Positions 15,556 through 23,320 of a DNA stretch of 64,000 nucleotides are shown one piece after another. Below the pieces are notes generated by a model that saw only the letters and a list, made by a program, of their open reading frames with translations, had not been told where the DNA came from and made no database searches. The number at the start of each line of letters is the position of its first letter. Within the stretch, counting starts at the first letter, position 1. The position numbers and the translations under genes were made by a program. Source of the DNA: Flavobacterium seoulense (GTDB lineage Bacteria; Bacteroidota; Bacteroidia; Flavobacteriales; Flavobacteriaceae); the NCBI RefSeq assembly GCF_000695795.1, contig NZ_JNCA01000018.1, positions 36,640 through 100,639 of the forward strand, given 5' to 3'.

Positions 15556-16764
15556 ATGAATTCAAATTTTGACATTATAATTGTAGGCGGCGGTGCAGCA
15601 GGATTTTTTACAGCCATCAATATCGTAGAAAAAAATCCGAAATTAAAAGTAGTAATTCTGGAACGAGGAAAAGAAGTATTGTCAAAAGTACGCATTTCCG
15701 GAGGTGGAAGATGCAACGTAACCCACGCTTGTTTTGAACCTAATGAATTGGTTAAATTTTATCCTCGTGGTGAAAAAGAATTACGCGGACCTTTTCATCA
15801 GTTTTGCTCAGGAGACACAATAGAATGGTTTGAAAAGCATGGAGTCGAACTCAAAATTGAAGATGATGGCCGTATGTTTCCTGTGTCTAATTCATCCCAA
15901 ACCATTATCGATTGTTTCTTAAAAGCTACACAAAAACTTGGAATTACAGTTTTAACGGGGCAAAGCGTGCAATCTATTTTCAAAAAAGAGAATCATTGGA
16001 AAGTTGAAACTCAAAGTGAAAATTACCTCGCCGAAAAATTAATAATGGCAACAGGAAGCAATCCTAAAATTTGGGAAATGCTGCAAACCTATGGTCACGC
16101 TATTGTAAATCCCGTTCCATCATTATTTACATTCAATATCAAAGATTTTCGAATAAAAGAACTGCCGGGAGTTGCGACACAGGTTTCTGTAAAAGTAAAA
16201 GATACCAAATTAACATCGAGCGGACCTTTATTAATCACACATTGGGGAATGAGCGGTCCTGCTATTTTGAAATTATCGGCTTGGGGCGCACGAGTTTTAT
16301 TCGAAAAAAACTATCAATTTACCATTTTTGTCAATTGGTTAAATGACATCGATACTGAAGATGCTGAGCAACTTTTAAAAAGTTTAAAACAAGAACACGC
16401 TAAAAAAACAGTTTCGAAAAAATCTCCGTTTGAAGTCAATAACCGACTTTGGGAAAGTTTAGTTCTGGCTTCAAACATTGCTCCTGAAACCAAATGGGCT
16501 GATTTATCTAAAATTCAAATTCAAAATTTAGCTACGCAATTGACTAATGCCACTTTTCAGGTTAATGGAAAAAGTACGTTTAAAGAAGAATTTGTTACCG
16601 CTGGCGGAATCGATTTAAAGGAAATCAACTTTAAAACTATGGAAAGTAAACTCCATACAAATCTTTATTTTGCTGGAGAAATAGTCAATATTGATGCCAT
16701 TACAGGTGGATTCAATTTCCAAAATGCTTGGACAAGCGGATTTATTTTAGCAAATGCGATTTAG
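15556..16764 (+). CDS. HI0933/YhiN-family FAD-dependent oxidoreductase
   Basis: A 402-residue flavoprotein. The N-terminal dinucleotide-binding motif is IIVGGGAAGFFTAI (residues about 8-21), followed by ERGKEVLSKVRISGGGRCN, the signature of the HI0933 (BaiN/aminoacetone oxidase) family. The C-terminal FAD-contact segment is FAGEIVNIDAITGGFNFQNAW. Family members are poorly characterised; proposed roles are flavin-dependent reductase or oxidase. No signal peptide, so cytoplasmic. It was probably adjacent to GDPD before the GxxExxY unit entered. Confidence 0.9.
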   Translation: MNSNFDIIIVGGGAAGFFTAINIVEKNPKLKVVILERGKEVLSKVRISGGGRCNVTHACFEPNELVKFYPRGEKELRGPFHQFCSGDTIEWFEKHGVELKIEDDGRMFPVSNSSQTIIDCFLKATQKLGITVLTGQSVQSIFKKENHWKVETQSENYLAEKLIMATGSNPKIWEMLQTYGHAIVNPVPSLFTFNIKDFRIKELPGVATQVSVKVKDTKLTSSGPLLITHWGMSGPAILKLSAWGARVLFEKNYQFTIFVNWLNDIDTEDAEQLLKSLKQEHAKKTVSKKSPFEVNNRLWESLVLASNIAPETKWADLSKIQIQNLATQLTNATFQVNGKSTFKEEFVTAGGIDLKEINFKTMESKLHTNLYFAGEIVNIDAITGGFNFQNAWTSGFILANAI

Positions 16765-16848
16765 CAATAATTAACAAAAAATTACCCTAGAATATAAGAG
16801 TATTTCAGGATAAATAGAGTAGCTTTAGCTATAAATACTGAAACTGCT

Positions 16849-17592
16849 ATGAAATTAAAACTACTAATATTATCATTATTTTTCACTCTACAGTTTTCTT
16901 ATGCTCAAACACATAAGCTGTTAAGAGGAAAAGTGATGTCTGATAATTTCTTACTTGAAAATGTTGATGTAATCAATAAAAACACTCAAATTGGTACAAG
17001 AACTAACGAAAAAGGAGAATTTATTCTATCGGCAAGTGTAAATGATAGTATCCTTTTTTATGTAAAAGATTATACTCTAAAAGGAATAAAACTGAGTTTA
17101 GAAGATATTAACAATAATAATATCATTATTCGAATTGACAAAACTCCCGTAGAACTTGACGAAGTGGTAATTCATAGAGTTGATATCGATTGGAATTTTG
17201 ATAAAAAATTAGAACAACAAAAAAGAGAAGAAGCTGAAGTACTTAGAAAATCAAAGGCTTTAAAAGTTCAGGGAGTCAATGATGGTACGATAGAGAACGG
17301 AATGGATTTTGCAAAAATTGGAAAAATGCTTTTTGGTGGATTATTTAAAGACAAAAAAGAGAAAATTAAAAATCCTAATGACTTTAAAGAAGTGGCAACT
17401 ACTAGTTTTGACCAAAAATTCTATATTGAAACCTTGAAACTAAAAAAGGAAGAAATAGAACCTTTTTTAACGTTTTGTAATTTTGATCCTGAATCAAAAA
17501 ATACAATTTCCGAAAATTCGAATGATCTTGTATTAATGGATTTTTTATATAAAAAAAGTATAGAATTCAAAAAGATAAACGCTACAGAATAA
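16849..17592 (+). CDS. Exported CarboxypepD_reg-like domain protein
   Basis: A 247-residue secreted protein. A signal peptide (MKLKLLILSLFFTLQFSYAQ) is followed by a CarboxypepD_reg-like beta-sandwich (about 24-105, LLRGKVMSDNFLLENVDVINK) of the type seen at the front of TonB-dependent receptors and peptidases. The remaining part is charged and helical, with DVIDELDE-like acidic stretches, and carries no barrel or peptidase. Such stand-alone proteins are common in Flavobacteriaceae and lack a defined role. It ends 42 bp before the DUF1801 gene. Confidence 0.8.
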   Translation: MKLKLLILSLFFTLQFSYAQTHKLLRGKVMSDNFLLENVDVINKNTQIGTRTNEKGEFILSASVNDSILFYVKDYTLKGIKLSLEDINNNNIIIRIDKTPVELDEVVIHRVDIDWNFDKKLEQQKREEAEVLRKSKALKVQGVNDGTIENGMDFAKIGKMLFGGLFKDKKEKIKNPNDFKEVATTSFDQKFYIETLKLKKEEIEPFLTFCNFDPESKNTISENSNDLVLMDFLYKKSIEFKKINATE

Positions 17593-17634
17593 TGCTGAAA
17601 TTCTGAAATCATTTTAAACCTAATTTTGAAAACA

Positions 17635-17988
17635 ATGGATGAAGTAAACGAATACATCAAAGCATTGCCTATTGAAGTTCAGAAAATAGCAAACAAAATA
17701 AGAACAATCATCAAAAATGAAGCTCCGGATGTTGTTGAAAGTATTTCTTACGGAATGCCTGCTTACAAAACCTTTGGAAAACCCTTAGTTTATTTTGCTG
17801 CTTATAAAAATCACATTGGTTTATACGCAACTCCCTCAGGTCATGAAAAATTTGCTACAATATTAGCAAACTACAAGGAAGGAAAAGGTTCAGTACAATT
17901 TCCGCTTGATGTTGCTATTCCTTATGAGTTAATTCAAGAAATAGTTGCATTTAGAGTAAAAGAAAATATTGAAAAATTCAAGAAATGA
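17635..17988 (+). CDS. DUF1801 (YdhG-like) protein
   Basis: A 117-residue cytoplasmic protein with the DUF1801/YdhG alpha-beta fold: VNEYIKALPIEVQKIANKIR at the start, then ESISYGMPAYKTFGKPLVYFAAYKNHIGLY. Related Bacillus proteins have been described as frataxin-like iron chaperones, but most members are uncharacterised. I start at the ATG at 17635 (MDEVNEY). A TTG 9 bp upstream is also in frame but adds only three residues and would be an unusual start for this genome. Confidence 0.85.
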   Translation: MDEVNEYIKALPIEVQKIANKIRTIIKNEAPDVVESISYGMPAYKTFGKPLVYFAAYKNHIGLYATPSGHEKFATILANYKEGKGSVQFPLDVAIPYELIQEIVAFRVKENIEKFKK

Positions 17989-18465
17989 TTACTGATTCAA
18001 CCACCAAATACTTGCATTTAATACTGCGGCAAAACTTACCCAGGCCAGATAAGGAATAAATAAATATCCTGCAATTTTATTGATTTTGGCAAACTGAATA
18101 TAGGTTTCATAAATCATCAGCCATAAAACAATAATTTCTAATCCTGCCAACAATGGATTATGTAAACCAAAAAACAAATAGGACCATAATGCATTTAATG
18201 CTAATTGGATTATAAAAAAGACCAATGCTTTTTTGACAATTTCTGTATTAAATTGAAGCCTATCCCAAACTAAACCAGCCGCAATTCCCATCATAGCATA
18301 CAATGTTGTCCAAACAGGTGCAAAAATCCAATTGGGCGGATTAAAACTTGGTTTTTCCAATGTTGGATACCAATCGGTAATTGCTGAACGCGTCACAATT
18401 CCGGAGAAATAACCAACAGCCAAACACAAAACAACAGCAACAACTATTTTGATGATCTTATTCAT
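17989..18465 (-). CDS. tspO: TspO/MBR-family membrane protein
   Basis: A 158-residue protein with five membrane helices and the conserved TspO segments WYPTLEKPSFNPPNWIFAPVWT and ALNALWSYLFFGLHNPLLAGLE. Family members bind porphyrins and related ligands and are linked to tetrapyrrole and oxidative-stress responses. I place the start at the ATG at 18465 (MNKIIKIVV). A longer in-frame reading from 18513 would run through the promoter (-7 box at 18479-18486). The gene converges with DUF1801, whose stop codon is adjacent. Confidence 0.92.
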   Translation of the reverse strand: MNKIIKIVVAVVLCLAVGYFSGIVTRSAITDWYPTLEKPSFNPPNWIFAPVWTTLYAMMGIAAGLVWDRLQFNTEIVKKALVFFIIQLALNALWSYLFFGLHNPLLAGLEIIVLWLMIYETYIQFAKINKIAGYLFIPYLAWVSFAAVLNASIWWLNQ

Positions 18466-18478
18466 TTTTTCTTTTTTC

Positions 18479-18486
18479 CAAAAATA
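18479..18486 (-). promoter_or_regulatory. Promoter -7 box for tspO
   Basis: On the minus strand TATTTTTG matches TAnnTTTG and lies 13 bp before the tspO ATG at 18465, giving a very short leader. It argues against the longer start at 18513. Confidence 0.45.
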
Positions 18487-18544
18487 ATCAAAAACTTTAT
18501 ACTGATTGAACAAATAAAGAAATGTATGAATAAATCAAAAAAAG

Positions 18545-18552
18545 TATCTTTG
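18545..18552 (+). promoter_or_regulatory. Promoter -7 box for the mevalonate operon
   Basis: TATCTTTG is a perfect match to TAnnTTTG, 18 bp before the ATG at 18571. It lies inside the longest open frame of mvaD (from 18526), so the first 15 codons of that frame are unlikely to be translated. Confidence 0.65.
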
Positions 18553-18570
18553 CGCAAATTTTATCATTTC

Positions 18571-19653
18571 ATGTTTACAGCAAACGATTTTATTCCGTCA
18601 CCATATTCAGAATCTATAGAAAAAGGACATTTCGCGTGGAGTGCTCCCAGCAACATCGCCTTAGTGAAATATTGGGGAAAAAAAGACAATCAGATTCCGG
18701 CAAATCCTTCGGTGAGTTTTACTTTAAATAACTGTAAAACGATTACCAAATTAGCTTTCGAAAAAAAGACTAACTTAGACAATTTTTCATTCGATTTGTT
18801 TTTTGAAGGTAAACCAAAAGAAGATTTCAAGCCAAAAATCCAAAAATTCTTTGAGCGAATCGAAATCTATTTGCCTTTCCTGAAAGATTATCATTTTACG
18901 ATAGATACTCAAAATACTTTTCCGCATAGTTCCGGAATCGCTTCTTCGGCTTCTGGAATGGCTGCTTTAGCAATGAATTTAATGAGTCTGGAAAAATCCT
19001 TAAATCCAGTAATGACTGAAGATTATTTTTATCAAAAAGCATCACTTTTAGCCCGATTAGGTTCTGGAAGTGCCTGCCGAAGTGTAAAAGGTCAGCTTGT
19101 AGTTTGGGGAAATCAAGCAAATATTGAGGGAAGTTCAGATTTATTTGGAGTAGAATTTCCATACACAGTTCATGAAAATTTCAAAAATTACCAAGACACC
19201 ATTTTATTAGTTGATAAAGGCGAAAAACAGGTTTCAAGTACTGTAGGGCATGATTTGATGTACAATCATCCTTATGCAGAAAGACGTTTTACACAGGCGC
19301 ACGAAAATTTAGATTCGTTAATTACTATTTTTGAAAACGGAGATTTAGAAGCTTTTATCCAGCTTGTAGAAAGCGAAGCATTGACTTTACACGCTATGAT
19401 GATGACTTCGATGCCATATTACATTTTGATGAAACCAAACACTTTGGAAATTATTAATGCAATTTGGAAATTCAGAAATCAAACTCAAATCCCTGTTTGT
19501 TTCACACTAGATGCTGGAGCAAATGTGCATGTTTTATACCCAAATAAAGACAAAGAAAATGTACTTCAATTTATTAAAGACGAATTAGTTGGCTATTGTC
19601 AAAATGAGCAGTACATTTGTGACGAAATTGGAAATGGTGCAATGCTATTGTAA
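18571..19653 (+). CDS. mvaD: Diphosphomevalonate decarboxylase
   Basis: A 360-residue GHMP-superfamily enzyme that converts mevalonate diphosphate to isopentenyl diphosphate. It shows the substrate-binding SNIALVKYWGK near the N-terminus, the ATP loop PHSSGIASSASG and the GSGSACRSVKGQ segment with the catalytic serine/arginine region. The frame is open back to 18526, but a perfect -7 box at 18545-18552 lies within that extension, so MFTANDFIPSPYSE at 18571 is preferred. It opens a mevalonate/isoprenoid operon that also carries mevalonate kinase and a UbiA prenyltransferase, interrupted by a toxin-antitoxin pair. Confidence 0.94.
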   Translation: MFTANDFIPSPYSESIEKGHFAWSAPSNIALVKYWGKKDNQIPANPSVSFTLNNCKTITKLAFEKKTNLDNFSFDLFFEGKPKEDFKPKIQKFFERIEIYLPFLKDYHFTIDTQNTFPHSSGIASSASGMAALAMNLMSLEKSLNPVMTEDYFYQKASLLARLGSGSACRSVKGQLVVWGNQANIEGSSDLFGVEFPYTVHENFKNYQDTILLVDKGEKQVSSTVGHDLMYNHPYAERRFTQAHENLDSLITIFENGDLEAFIQLVESEALTLHAMMMTSMPYYILMKPNTLEIINAIWKFRNQTQIPVCFTLDAGANVHVLYPNKDKENVLQFIKDELVGYCQNEQYICDEIGNGAMLL

Positions 19654-19659
19654 TTTTTG

Positions 19660-19667
19660 TATCTTTA
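19660..19667 (+). promoter_or_regulatory. Possible -7 box for the toxin-antitoxin pair
   Basis: TATCTTTA is one mismatch from TAnnTTTG and lies 20 bp before the antitoxin ATG, just after the mvaD stop. It would let the pair, and the genes below it, be transcribed independently of mvaD. There is no clear -33 element. Confidence 0.35.
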
Positions 19668-19687
19668 TAATATTAATATTTTAAGTT

Positions 19688-19906
19688 ATGAATATTCAAT
19701 TAGAGAAATTAGAATTGATAAAATTATTGGCTGAAACCAATGATGAATCTATTATTACATCCATTAAAAATATCTTTAATTCAGAGAAAAAAGATTGGTG
19801 GGATGAATTATCGGAAGAGCAAAAATTTGAAATTGAAGAAGGAGAAAGGCAAATAAAACGAGGAGAATTTATCCTTTTCGAAGATTTCATGAAAAAATAC
19901 AGATGA
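19688..19906 (+). CDS. Antitoxin of a RelE/ParE-type module
   Basis: A 72-residue acidic protein. The first half is a helical segment (LEKLELIKLLAETNDESIITSIKNIF) and the second half carries WWDELSEEQKFEIEEGERQIKRGE, a pattern typical of small Bacteroidota antitoxins that partner RelE/ParE toxins. The stop overlaps the toxin start by 4 bp (ATGA). It should bind and neutralise the toxin and may repress the promoter. It lies 34 bp after mvaD. Confidence 0.85.
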   Translation: MNIQLEKLELIKLLAETNDESIITSIKNIFNSEKKDWWDELSEEQKFEIEEGERQIKRGEFILFEDFMKKYR

Positions 19907-20208
19907 TGAAAAGAGAGGTTGTCTTTTCAAAAAATGCTGAAAAAAGTTTAATTGAATTATTAGAATATTTAGAATTGAAATGGTCAGTAAAAGTTAGAGA
20001 TAAATTCATTTCAAAACTATACAAATCGATTTACTTAATTCAAAATGAACCAGAAATTTTTCCTAAATCAACAACAAATACCAAAATTCTAAAATGTGTT
20101 GTTACCAAACAAACAACTTTGTTTTACACTTACACAGCTAAAAGAATAAACGTAGTTGCTCTTTTTGACACCAGACAAAACCCAAATAAGTTGAAAGATT
20201 TAAAATAA
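19903..20208 (+). CDS. RelE/ParE-superfamily toxin
   Basis: A 101-residue basic protein with the ParE/RelE fold: VVFSKNAEKSLIELLEYLE at the N-terminus, the NEPEIFPKS loop, and the terminal beta strands TLFYTYTAKRINVVALFDTRQNP. RelE members cut mRNA at the ribosome and ParE members poison gyrase; the sequence does not settle which. It overlaps the antitoxin and ends only 4 bp before the mevalonate kinase ATG, so toxin and kinase are on one transcript. Confidence 0.87.
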   Translation: MMKREVVFSKNAEKSLIELLEYLELKWSVKVRDKFISKLYKSIYLIQNEPEIFPKSTTNTKILKCVVTKQTTLFYTYTAKRINVVALFDTRQNPNKLKDLK

Positions 20209-20212
20209 AATT

Positions 20213-21151
20213 ATGAAAGGACCTTTATTTTACTCAAAAATATTACTCTTTGGAGAATATGGAATTATTCGTGATTCTAAAGGATTATCTATCCCTTATA
20301 ATTTTTATAATGGTGCATTGAAAAAAGAAGAAAATCCTTCGGCAGAAGCGATTGCTTCTAATGCAAGTTTGAAACGTTTTGCTGCTTATTTAGAAACTTT
20401 AGAAAACGAACAAACGAATTTAGTTTCTTTTGATTTAAAGTCTTTAAATAAAGATATTGATACCGGAATGTACTTTGATTCCAGTATTCCGCAAGGATAT
20501 GGTGTAGGAAGCAGTGGTGCTTTAGTAGCGGCTATTTACGACAAATATGCTCAAAATAAAATCACAGTTCTGGAGAATTTAACACGTGAAAAATTATTAC
20601 AATTAAAAAATATATTTTCACAAATGGAGAGTTTTTTTCATGGAAAAAGCTCAGGTCTAGATCCTTTAAACAGCTATTTAAGTATTCCAATTTTAATTAA
20701 TTCGAAAGATAATATTGAAGCAACAGGAATTCCAACCCAAAGTTTTGACGGTAAAGGCGCTGTTTTCTTGATTGATTCCGGAATAATTGGTGAAACTGCT
20801 CCAATGATTAATATTTTCATGGAAAACTTAAAAGACAAAGGTTTCCGTACCATGTTGAAAAATCAGTTTGTAAAATACACTGATGCCTGTGTCGAAAATT
20901 TCCTGGGTGGCGACATGAAATCATTGTTCATGAATACTAAAAAGTTATCACATGTCGTTTTAAATAACTTTAAGCCCATGATTCCTGAACAATTTCATGA
21001 AATTTGGCAAAAAGGAATTGAAACCAATGATTATTATTTAAAATTGTGTGGTTCTGGCGGCGGTGGTTATATTTTAGGTTTTACCGAAGATTTAGATCGT
21101 GCTAAGACAGCCTTAAAAGATTACAAATTAGAAGTAGTTTACCAATTTTAA
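20213..21151 (+). CDS. mvaK1: Mevalonate kinase (GHMP family)
   Basis: A 312-residue GHMP kinase that phosphorylates mevalonate. The N-terminal KILLFGEYGII segment, the ATP loop IPQGYGVGSSGALVAA and the C-terminal LCGSGGGGYILGF loop are all present. GYIL-type family assignment is by context as well: mvaD is upstream and a polyprenyl transferase is downstream. A phosphomevalonate kinase is not in the window. The start lies 4 bp after the toxin stop. Confidence 0.88.
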   Translation: MKGPLFYSKILLFGEYGIIRDSKGLSIPYNFYNGALKKEENPSAEAIASNASLKRFAAYLETLENEQTNLVSFDLKSLNKDIDTGMYFDSSIPQGYGVGSSGALVAAIYDKYAQNKITVLENLTREKLLQLKNIFSQMESFFHGKSSGLDPLNSYLSIPILINSKDNIEATGIPTQSFDGKGAVFLIDSGIIGETAPMINIFMENLKDKGFRTMLKNQFVKYTDACVENFLGGDMKSLFMNTKKLSHVVLNNFKPMIPEQFHEIWQKGIETNDYYLKLCGSGGGGYILGFTEDLDRAKTALKDYKLEVVYQF

Positions 21152-21189
21152 AAACACTTAAACAAGTATATAACTATAAGAATTGAAAA

Positions 21190-22146
21190 ATGCTAAACAG
21201 AAAAAACAAACTCTTAGTGATGAAAATTATCAGTTTGTTCTCTGTAGTTAGAGGTTATAATATTCCGGTAATAATTTTAGCACAGTACTTATCAGCTATA
21301 TTTATTCTTGCTCCGGAGATTAGAGCCTTAGATATTATACTTGATTTCAATCTTTTTTTAATTGTTTTTGCTTCCTCTGTAACTATTGCTTCAGGTTACA
21401 TTATCAATAATTTTTATGATAGTCAAAAAGACCTGATTAATAGACCTAACAAATCCATGCTAGACAGATTAGTAAGTCGAAGCACTAAATTAAAGGTTTA
21501 CTTTTCATTAAATTTTCTAGTAGTTTTGATTGCCTCTTTTATATCATGGAGAGCTTTTTTGTTTTTTTCAACGTATATTTTCCTGATTTGGTTTTATTCT
21601 CATAAGGTAAAAAAGTATCCATTTATAGGAAATCTTATGGCTGCTTTTCTTGCCGTACTTCCTTTCTTTGCTATTTTATTATACTATTACACCAGACTTC
21701 CTTTATACGAAATAGAAAATTACAAAAACCAGTTCATGGTAATTTCAGCTCATGCTACTTTTTTATTCCTGTTATTACTCATTAGAGAAATGATTAAGGA
21801 TTTGGAAAACATTACAGGAGATTTGGCAAACAATTACAGAACCATTCCGATACTTTTTAGCGAAAATGCATCTAAAAAGTTCATCACAGCATTAACCTTA
21901 GCCACTATCGTTCCCGTATATATTTTAATCGAAATATACGATGTGGGTTACATGGACATTTACTTTTATGTATGTTTGATAGTGCTGATTTTCTTTTTAT
22001 TGTATTTATGGAAATCAAATAAAAAAGCCCAGTTTTTACTATTACACAATGTATTAAAGTTTCTTATTGTTGCTGGTGTATTCTGTATTGTACTCATCAA
22101 TCCGAGTATACTGTGGCATGGAAAAAAAATATTACTTTCTATTTGA
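21190..22146 (+). CDS. UbiA-family prenyltransferase (geranylgeranylglycerol-phosphate transferase-like)
   Basis: A 318-residue inner-membrane protein with about nine helices. The first Asp-rich motif is NNFYDSQKDLINRPNK near residue 77, and the second is DLENITGD near 206. In this family these residues bind Mg and the prenyl diphosphate. Close Flavobacteriaceae relatives are commonly labelled geranylgeranylglycerol-phosphate geranylgeranyltransferase, an enzyme of ether-lipid assembly, but quinone or other prenylation cannot be excluded. Its place 38 bp after mevalonate kinase agrees with use of isoprenoid diphosphates. Confidence 0.85.
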   Translation: MLNRKNKLLVMKIISLFSVVRGYNIPVIILAQYLSAIFILAPEIRALDIILDFNLFLIVFASSVTIASGYIINNFYDSQKDLINRPNKSMLDRLVSRSTKLKVYFSLNFLVVLIASFISWRAFLFFSTYIFLIWFYSHKVKKYPFIGNLMAAFLAVLPFFAILLYYYTRLPLYEIENYKNQFMVISAHATFLFLLLLIREMIKDLENITGDLANNYRTIPILFSENASKKFITALTLATIVPVYILIEIYDVGYMDIYFYVCLIVLIFFLLYLWKSNKKAQFLLLHNVLKFLIVAGVFCIVLINPSILWHGKKILLSI

Positions 22147-22234
22147 AACAAAATTATCTCCAATAGAATCTTATTATTAATGAGTTAGTTCTGTTTTATA
22201 ATTCGTAATTACTCATTCGCAAACATATAAATAC

Positions 22235-22242
22235 TATCTTTG
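22235..22242 (+). promoter_or_regulatory. Promoter -7 box for the pseudouridine synthase gene
   Basis: TATCTTTG matches TAnnTTTG perfectly and lies 18 bp before the ATG at 22261. This is the same spacing and sequence as the mvaD promoter. Confidence 0.65.
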
Positions 22243-22260
22243 CAAAAATTATCAATTATT

Positions 22261-23169
22261 ATGAATAATAAGGAAGGCAATAACAAAAGAGGAGGTTCTA
22301 GACCTAATAGTTCCAGACCAAGTTCTAACAAGCCAAAACCTGCGATGCCTAAAAGAGCTCAAGGACCTAAAAAAGCAAAAATAAATACTAAAGCCGCTGA
22401 AGAAGCTGCTAAAAAAATAGAGAAAAAGCCAAATCAGGCTCCTAAAAGAGCAAAGGCAAAAGACGAAATTCGTTTGAATAAATACATCGCTAATTCAGGT
22501 GTTTGTTCTCGTCGTGATGCCGACATTTACATTCAATCTGGGAACGTAAAAGTAAATGGCGTTCCTGTTACTGAAATGGGTTATTTAGTAAAACCAGGAG
22601 ATGAGGTGAATTTTGATGGAGTAAAATTGACGCCAGAGAAAAAAGTATATATTTTACTAAACAAACCTAAAAACTTTACCACAGCTCTTGACGAAGGTCA
22701 GGAATTTAGAAACGTATTAGAATTAGTAAAAGGTTCTACTACTGCTAAAATTGCTGCTGTAGGAAGAATGGATAAAAATACTACCGGCCTTTTATTATTT
22801 ACAAATGACACTGATTTAATTAGAAAGTTTTCATTGCCCAATCAAAAGTCATCTAAAATATATCAGGTCTCTTTAGACAAAAATTTAAAATTCGAAGATT
22901 TAGAGAAAATCAGTAAAGGAGTTGTTCTTGATGGACACCGCGTTTTTGTTGAAGAAGTAAGTTATATTGAAGGAGAAGCAAAAAGCGAAATTGGATTAAA
23001 ACTAAAAACTTCCAATGTAAAAGTTGTACGTTCTATTTTTGAACATTTTGATTATGATGTTTTACGTATCGACCGAGTAGCTTTTGCAGGTTTAACTAAA
23101 AAGAATTTACCAAGAGGAAACTGGAGGTTACTTACTGAACAGGAAATTATTAACTTAAAGAATATCTAA
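22261..23169 (+). CDS. RsuA/RluB-family rRNA pseudouridine synthase
   Basis: A 302-residue enzyme. The first 70 residues are a basic, low-complexity tail rich in Lys, Arg, Pro and Asn, common in Bacteroidota members. An S4 RNA-binding domain follows (about 72-120, IRLNKYIANSGVCSRRDAD), then the catalytic domain with the nucleophile Asp in AAVGRMDKNTTGLLLFTND. It isomerises a uridine in 23S or 16S rRNA; the motif order fits RluB/RluE/RsuA, and RluB is the best guess. A TTG at 22240 is in frame but lies in the -7 box, so ATG 22261 is chosen. Confidence 0.92.
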   Translation: MNNKEGNNKRGGSRPNSSRPSSNKPKPAMPKRAQGPKKAKINTKAAEEAAKKIEKKPNQAPKRAKAKDEIRLNKYIANSGVCSRRDADIYIQSGNVKVNGVPVTEMGYLVKPGDEVNFDGVKLTPEKKVYILLNKPKNFTTALDEGQEFRNVLELVKGSTTAKIAAVGRMDKNTTGLLLFTNDTDLIRKFSLPNQKSSKIYQVSLDKNLKFEDLEKISKGVVLDGHRVFVEEVSYIEGEAKSEIGLKLKTSNVKVVRSIFEHFDYDVLRIDRVAFAGLTKKNLPRGNWRLLTEQEIINLKNI

Positions 23170-23196
23170 TTTTTTTAAAAAAATACTGAAATAATA

Positions 23197-23236
23197 AAAG
23201 CCGCTTCAAAACTAGGATTTGAAGCGGCTTTATTTT
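23197..23236. terminator. Bidirectional terminator between convergent operons
   Basis: AAAGCCGCTTCAAA (23197-23210) and TTTGAAGCGGCTTT (23218-23231) form a perfect 14-bp stem with a 7-nt loop and T-rich flanks on both strands. It serves the pseudouridine synthase gene and probably the SusCD operon ending at 23321. A second weaker hairpin (23269-23296, one mismatch) lies nearer to the SusCD operon. Confidence 0.85.
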
Positions 23237-23320
23237 TGGTTGGTTAATTTGTTTTTTTTGACTTTACAAACCGTCTCAATTTTTATTGAAACGGTTCCTT
23301 TTTAAATATTATAATTAAAA

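Noticed and set aside
18526..18570. 15-codon N-terminal extension of mvaD
   Set aside because: Contains a perfect -7 box (18545-18552), so it is probably upstream of the transcription start.
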